From the NCBI GenBank assembly GCA_036495525.1, contig DASXMR010000006.1:1-64000 (forward strand): 64,000 bases of DNA. The letters run 5' to 3'. The DNA is from DASXMR01 sp036495525 (GTDB taxonomy: Bacteria; Actinomycetota; Actinomycetes; Streptosporangiales; Streptosporangiaceae). Below the pieces are notes generated by a model. That model saw only the letters and a list, made by a program, of their open reading frames with translations, had not been told where the DNA came from and searched no databases. The position numbers and the translations under genes were made by a program. Of this stretch, positions 62,013-64,000 are shown piece by piece (position 1 is the first letter of the stretch; each line of letters starts with the position of its first letter).

Positions 62013-64000
62013 GTGCTGGGGACCACGCGCGGACGGCTCGTAGGCAGGCAGGCTGAGCTTGGCCTGCTCCTTGACCTGCTCGAAGCCGCCAAGGCGGGCA
62101 GGCCGGTCGTCGCGCTGGTCAGCGGCGATGCGGGAGTCGGAAAGACCAGGCTGGTAACTGAGCTGGCCGCGACGGCGCGCGAGCGCGGCCTGACCGTGCT
62201 GTCAGGCCGCTGCGCCGAGCTGGCGGACAGCATTCCTTACCTGCCGCTGGCTGACGCGCTGCGGGCAGCGGTGACCGGCCCGTCGGCGCACGGGCCGCTC
62301 ATCGACGCGCTTGAGGCCCGGCCGGTGCTGTCCCGGCTGCTGCCGGACCGCGACGGCCCGGTGTCGGGCAGCGACCTGCCTGGGCTTGCCCAGCAGCAGC
62401 TGTTCGGCGCCGTGCTCGGCATGCTCGCCGAGCTGGCCGAGACCTACCCGGTGCTGCTGATCCTCGAGGACCTGCACTGGGCCGACGGCTCGACCAGGGA
62501 CCTGGTCACCTTCCTGTCCAGGGTGCTGCACCGGGAGCGGATCGCCGTCGTCGCCACCTACCGCACCGACGATCTGCACCGCCGGCACCCGCTGCGGCCG
62601 GTGCTCACCGAGCTGTTCCGGCTGCCGAGCGTGACCTCGGTGGAGCTCGGGCCGCTGGGCTCCTCGGCGATGGCCGAGCACCTGACCTCGCTGGCCGGCG
62701 GCCCGCTCGACGCGACGGCGCTGAGCCAGATGATCACAAGGGCCGAGGGCAACACCTATTACGCCGAGGAGCTGCTGGCCGCGTCGTCGGTCGGCACCGC
62801 GCTGCCGGCCGGCTTGGCTGACCTGCTGGTCGCCCGGATGGAACGGCTGTCGGAGATCGCCCAGCAGGTGCTGCGCGCGGCTGCGGTAACCGGGCGGCAC
62901 GTGGACGACGAGCTGGTCAGGGCCTCATCCGGGCTAGCAGCCCCGGAGTACGAGGCGGCCGTGCGCGAGGCGGTCGCCCACCAGCTGCTGATCCCCGACG
63001 GCAGCGAGGGCTACGCGTTCCGGCACGCGCTGCTGCGCGAGGCCATCTACGCTGACCTGCTGCCCGGCGAGCGGACCAGGCTGCACGCCCGGCTGGCCCG
63101 GCTGCTGGCTGACGAGAGCAGGCTCGCCGAGGTGTCCGGCTCCGCTGCCGAGCTGGCGCATCACAGCCTGGCCAGCCATGACATACCGGGGGCGTTCTCG
63201 GCGTCGGTCCTGGCCGGCCAGGAGGCTGAGCGGCTCGCCGCCCCAGCTGAGGCGCACCGGCACTACGAGCAGGCGCTGGCGCTCTGGGACCGGGTCAGCG
63301 AACCGGAGAAGCTGTCCGGCACCGACCGCGGCACGCTCGCGCTGCAATCGGCGCTCAGCGCGGCGGACAGCGGCCAGGTCAGCCGCGCCGTGCACATGCT
63401 GCGGCGGCTGCGCGGCTACCTGGGCGACGACAGCGACCGGCTGCTCTACAGCAGGGTCACCGAGCGGCTCGCTTACCTGCTCATCGACGATGACAAGGTC
63501 GACGAGGCGCTGACGGTGGCGAGCGAGGCGGTGGACGCGCTGCCGGCCAAGCCGCCGGCCGTAGAGCGGGCACGGGCGCTGGCCACGCACGCCCGCGCGC
63601 TGCTCACCCTGCAGGACCTGGAGCCGGCCACCGCCCGCGCTGAGCAGGCAAGGGAGGCGGCCGCGATGCTGACCGGCGAGGGCGCCGGGCCCGCCAGGCG
63701 GGGGGCCGCGGTGGACGCCGACGCGCTGGTGACCCTCGGCCTGATCAGCGAGCGAGCTGGCCGGGTAGCCGAGGCGGTCACCCTGTTCACCAGGGCGCAC
63801 CAGGAGGCGCGCAGCGCCGCCGTCCTCGGCGTCGAGTTGCGCGCGGCCTTCCAGCTGGCCAGGATCCAGCTTGAATGGGGGGATCTGGAGTCCTCAGCGG
63901 CGACCGCGCACCAGGGCACCGAGCGGGCCAGGAAGGCCGGGCTTGAGCTGGCGCCGTACGGCATCGACTTGCGGTACCTGCACTACCTCGCCCATTTCTG
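62013..64000 (+). CDS. Large AAA/LuxR-type regulator, N-terminal part (3' end outside window)
   Basis: The frame from GTG 62013 is open to the last base, giving 662 residues. It opens with RLVGRQAELGLLLDLLEAA and Walker A SGDAGVGKTRLV near residue 39, and has Walker B LLILEDLHWADGS near 150. The second half is a helical, TPR-like region rich in paired helices. This is the layout of the MalT/LAL-type regulators that end in a LuxR HTH; the HTH would lie beyond the window. The target is unknown. It has its own -10 box just upstream. Confidence 0.88.
   Translation, partial: MLGTTRGRLVGRQAELGLLLDLLEAAKAGRPVVALVSGDAGVGKTRLVTELAATARERGLTVLSGRCAELADSIPYLPLADALRAAVTGPSAHGPLIDALEARPVLSRLLPDRDGPVSGSDLPGLAQQQLFGAVLGMLAELAETYPVLLILEDLHWADGSTRDLVTFLSRVLHRERIAVVATYRTDDLHRRHPLRPVLTELFRLPSVTSVELGPLGSSAMAEHLTSLAGGPLDATALSQMITRAEGNTYYAEELLAASSVGTALPAGLADLLVARMERLSEIAQQVLRAAAVTGRHVDDELVRASSGLAAPEYEAAVREAVAHQLLIPDGSEGYAFRHALLREAIYADLLPGERTRLHARLARLLADESRLAEVSGSAAELAHHSLASHDIPGAFSASVLAGQEAERLAAPAEAHRHYEQALALWDRVSEPEKLSGTDRGTLALQSALSAADSGQVSRAVHMLRRLRGYLGDDSDRLLYSRVTERLAYLLIDDDKVDEALTVASEAVDALPAKPPAVERARALATHARALLTLQDLEPATARAEQAREAAAMLTGEGAGPARRGAAVDADALVTLGLISERAGRVAEAVTLFTRAHQEARSAAVLGVELRAAFQLARIQLEWGDLESSAATAHQGTERARKAGLELAPYGIDLRYLHYLAHF

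Overview
This window is high-GC DNA (roughly 70% G+C by eye) with many GTG starts, short overlaps between genes and actinobacterial family markers: DUF3000, DUF2695, HemQ, F420-type luciferase-like oxidoreductases, a ppk1-mutT1 pair and a DUF4349 lipoprotein. It looks like chromosome from a soil-type Actinomycetota of the Streptomyces/Streptosporangium sort. No rRNA, tRNA, CRISPR array or intact insertion sequence was seen.

Layout. 1-2.6 kb: the 3' part of dxs (isoprenoid precursors) and an FprA-type ferredoxin reductase. 2.7-3.45 kb: a higBA-like toxin-antitoxin pair under a 37-bp inverted repeat. 3.5-10.7 kb: a WYL regulator divergent from DinB and VOC genes, an F420-type oxidoreductase, ppk1-mutT1 and ogt. 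10.8-24 kb: a housekeeping block with RNase D, DUF3000, hemE, and a methyltransferase-hemY-hemQ-dehydrogenase run joined by start/stop overlaps, then corA. hemQ implies the coproporphyrin-dependent heme route. 24-30.7 kb: PolX, a two-component system, and a membrane plus a secreted protein divergent from it.

30.7-34.9 kb is a mosaic accessory patch. It holds a luciferase-like oxidoreductase abutting a decayed type III-like restriction gene, a DUF433/DUF5615 toxin-antitoxin pair, a second broken copy of the oxidoreductase 5' end, a cut-short lipoprotein and a membrane protein of noticeably lower GC. 35-42.4 kb carries TrmO, a NUDIX protein, an ECF sigma factor split from its SnoaL-like domain, small enzymes, a GntR regulator with a palindromic operator, an endonuclease V pseudogene and a Rieske oxygenase. 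42.6-49.9 kb has a two-gene ABC exporter, lipoprotein, cupin, MsrB and aquaporin. 50-54 kb has a frameshifted valS and a secreted seven-repeat protein, paralogous to one at 16.6-17.7 kb. 54.2-60.4 kb is a complete oligopeptide ABC importer operon. 60.8-64 kb has an aldo/keto reductase and the start of a large AAA-type regulator that runs off the window.

A recurring regulatory feature is a -10 hexamer lying 6-7 nt before a start codon, suggesting leaderless transcripts at both toxin-antitoxin modules and several regulators or enzymes. Gene disruptions were deduced by reading adjacent frames. Single-base shifts in the essential valS and in the sigma factor could be sequencing errors.
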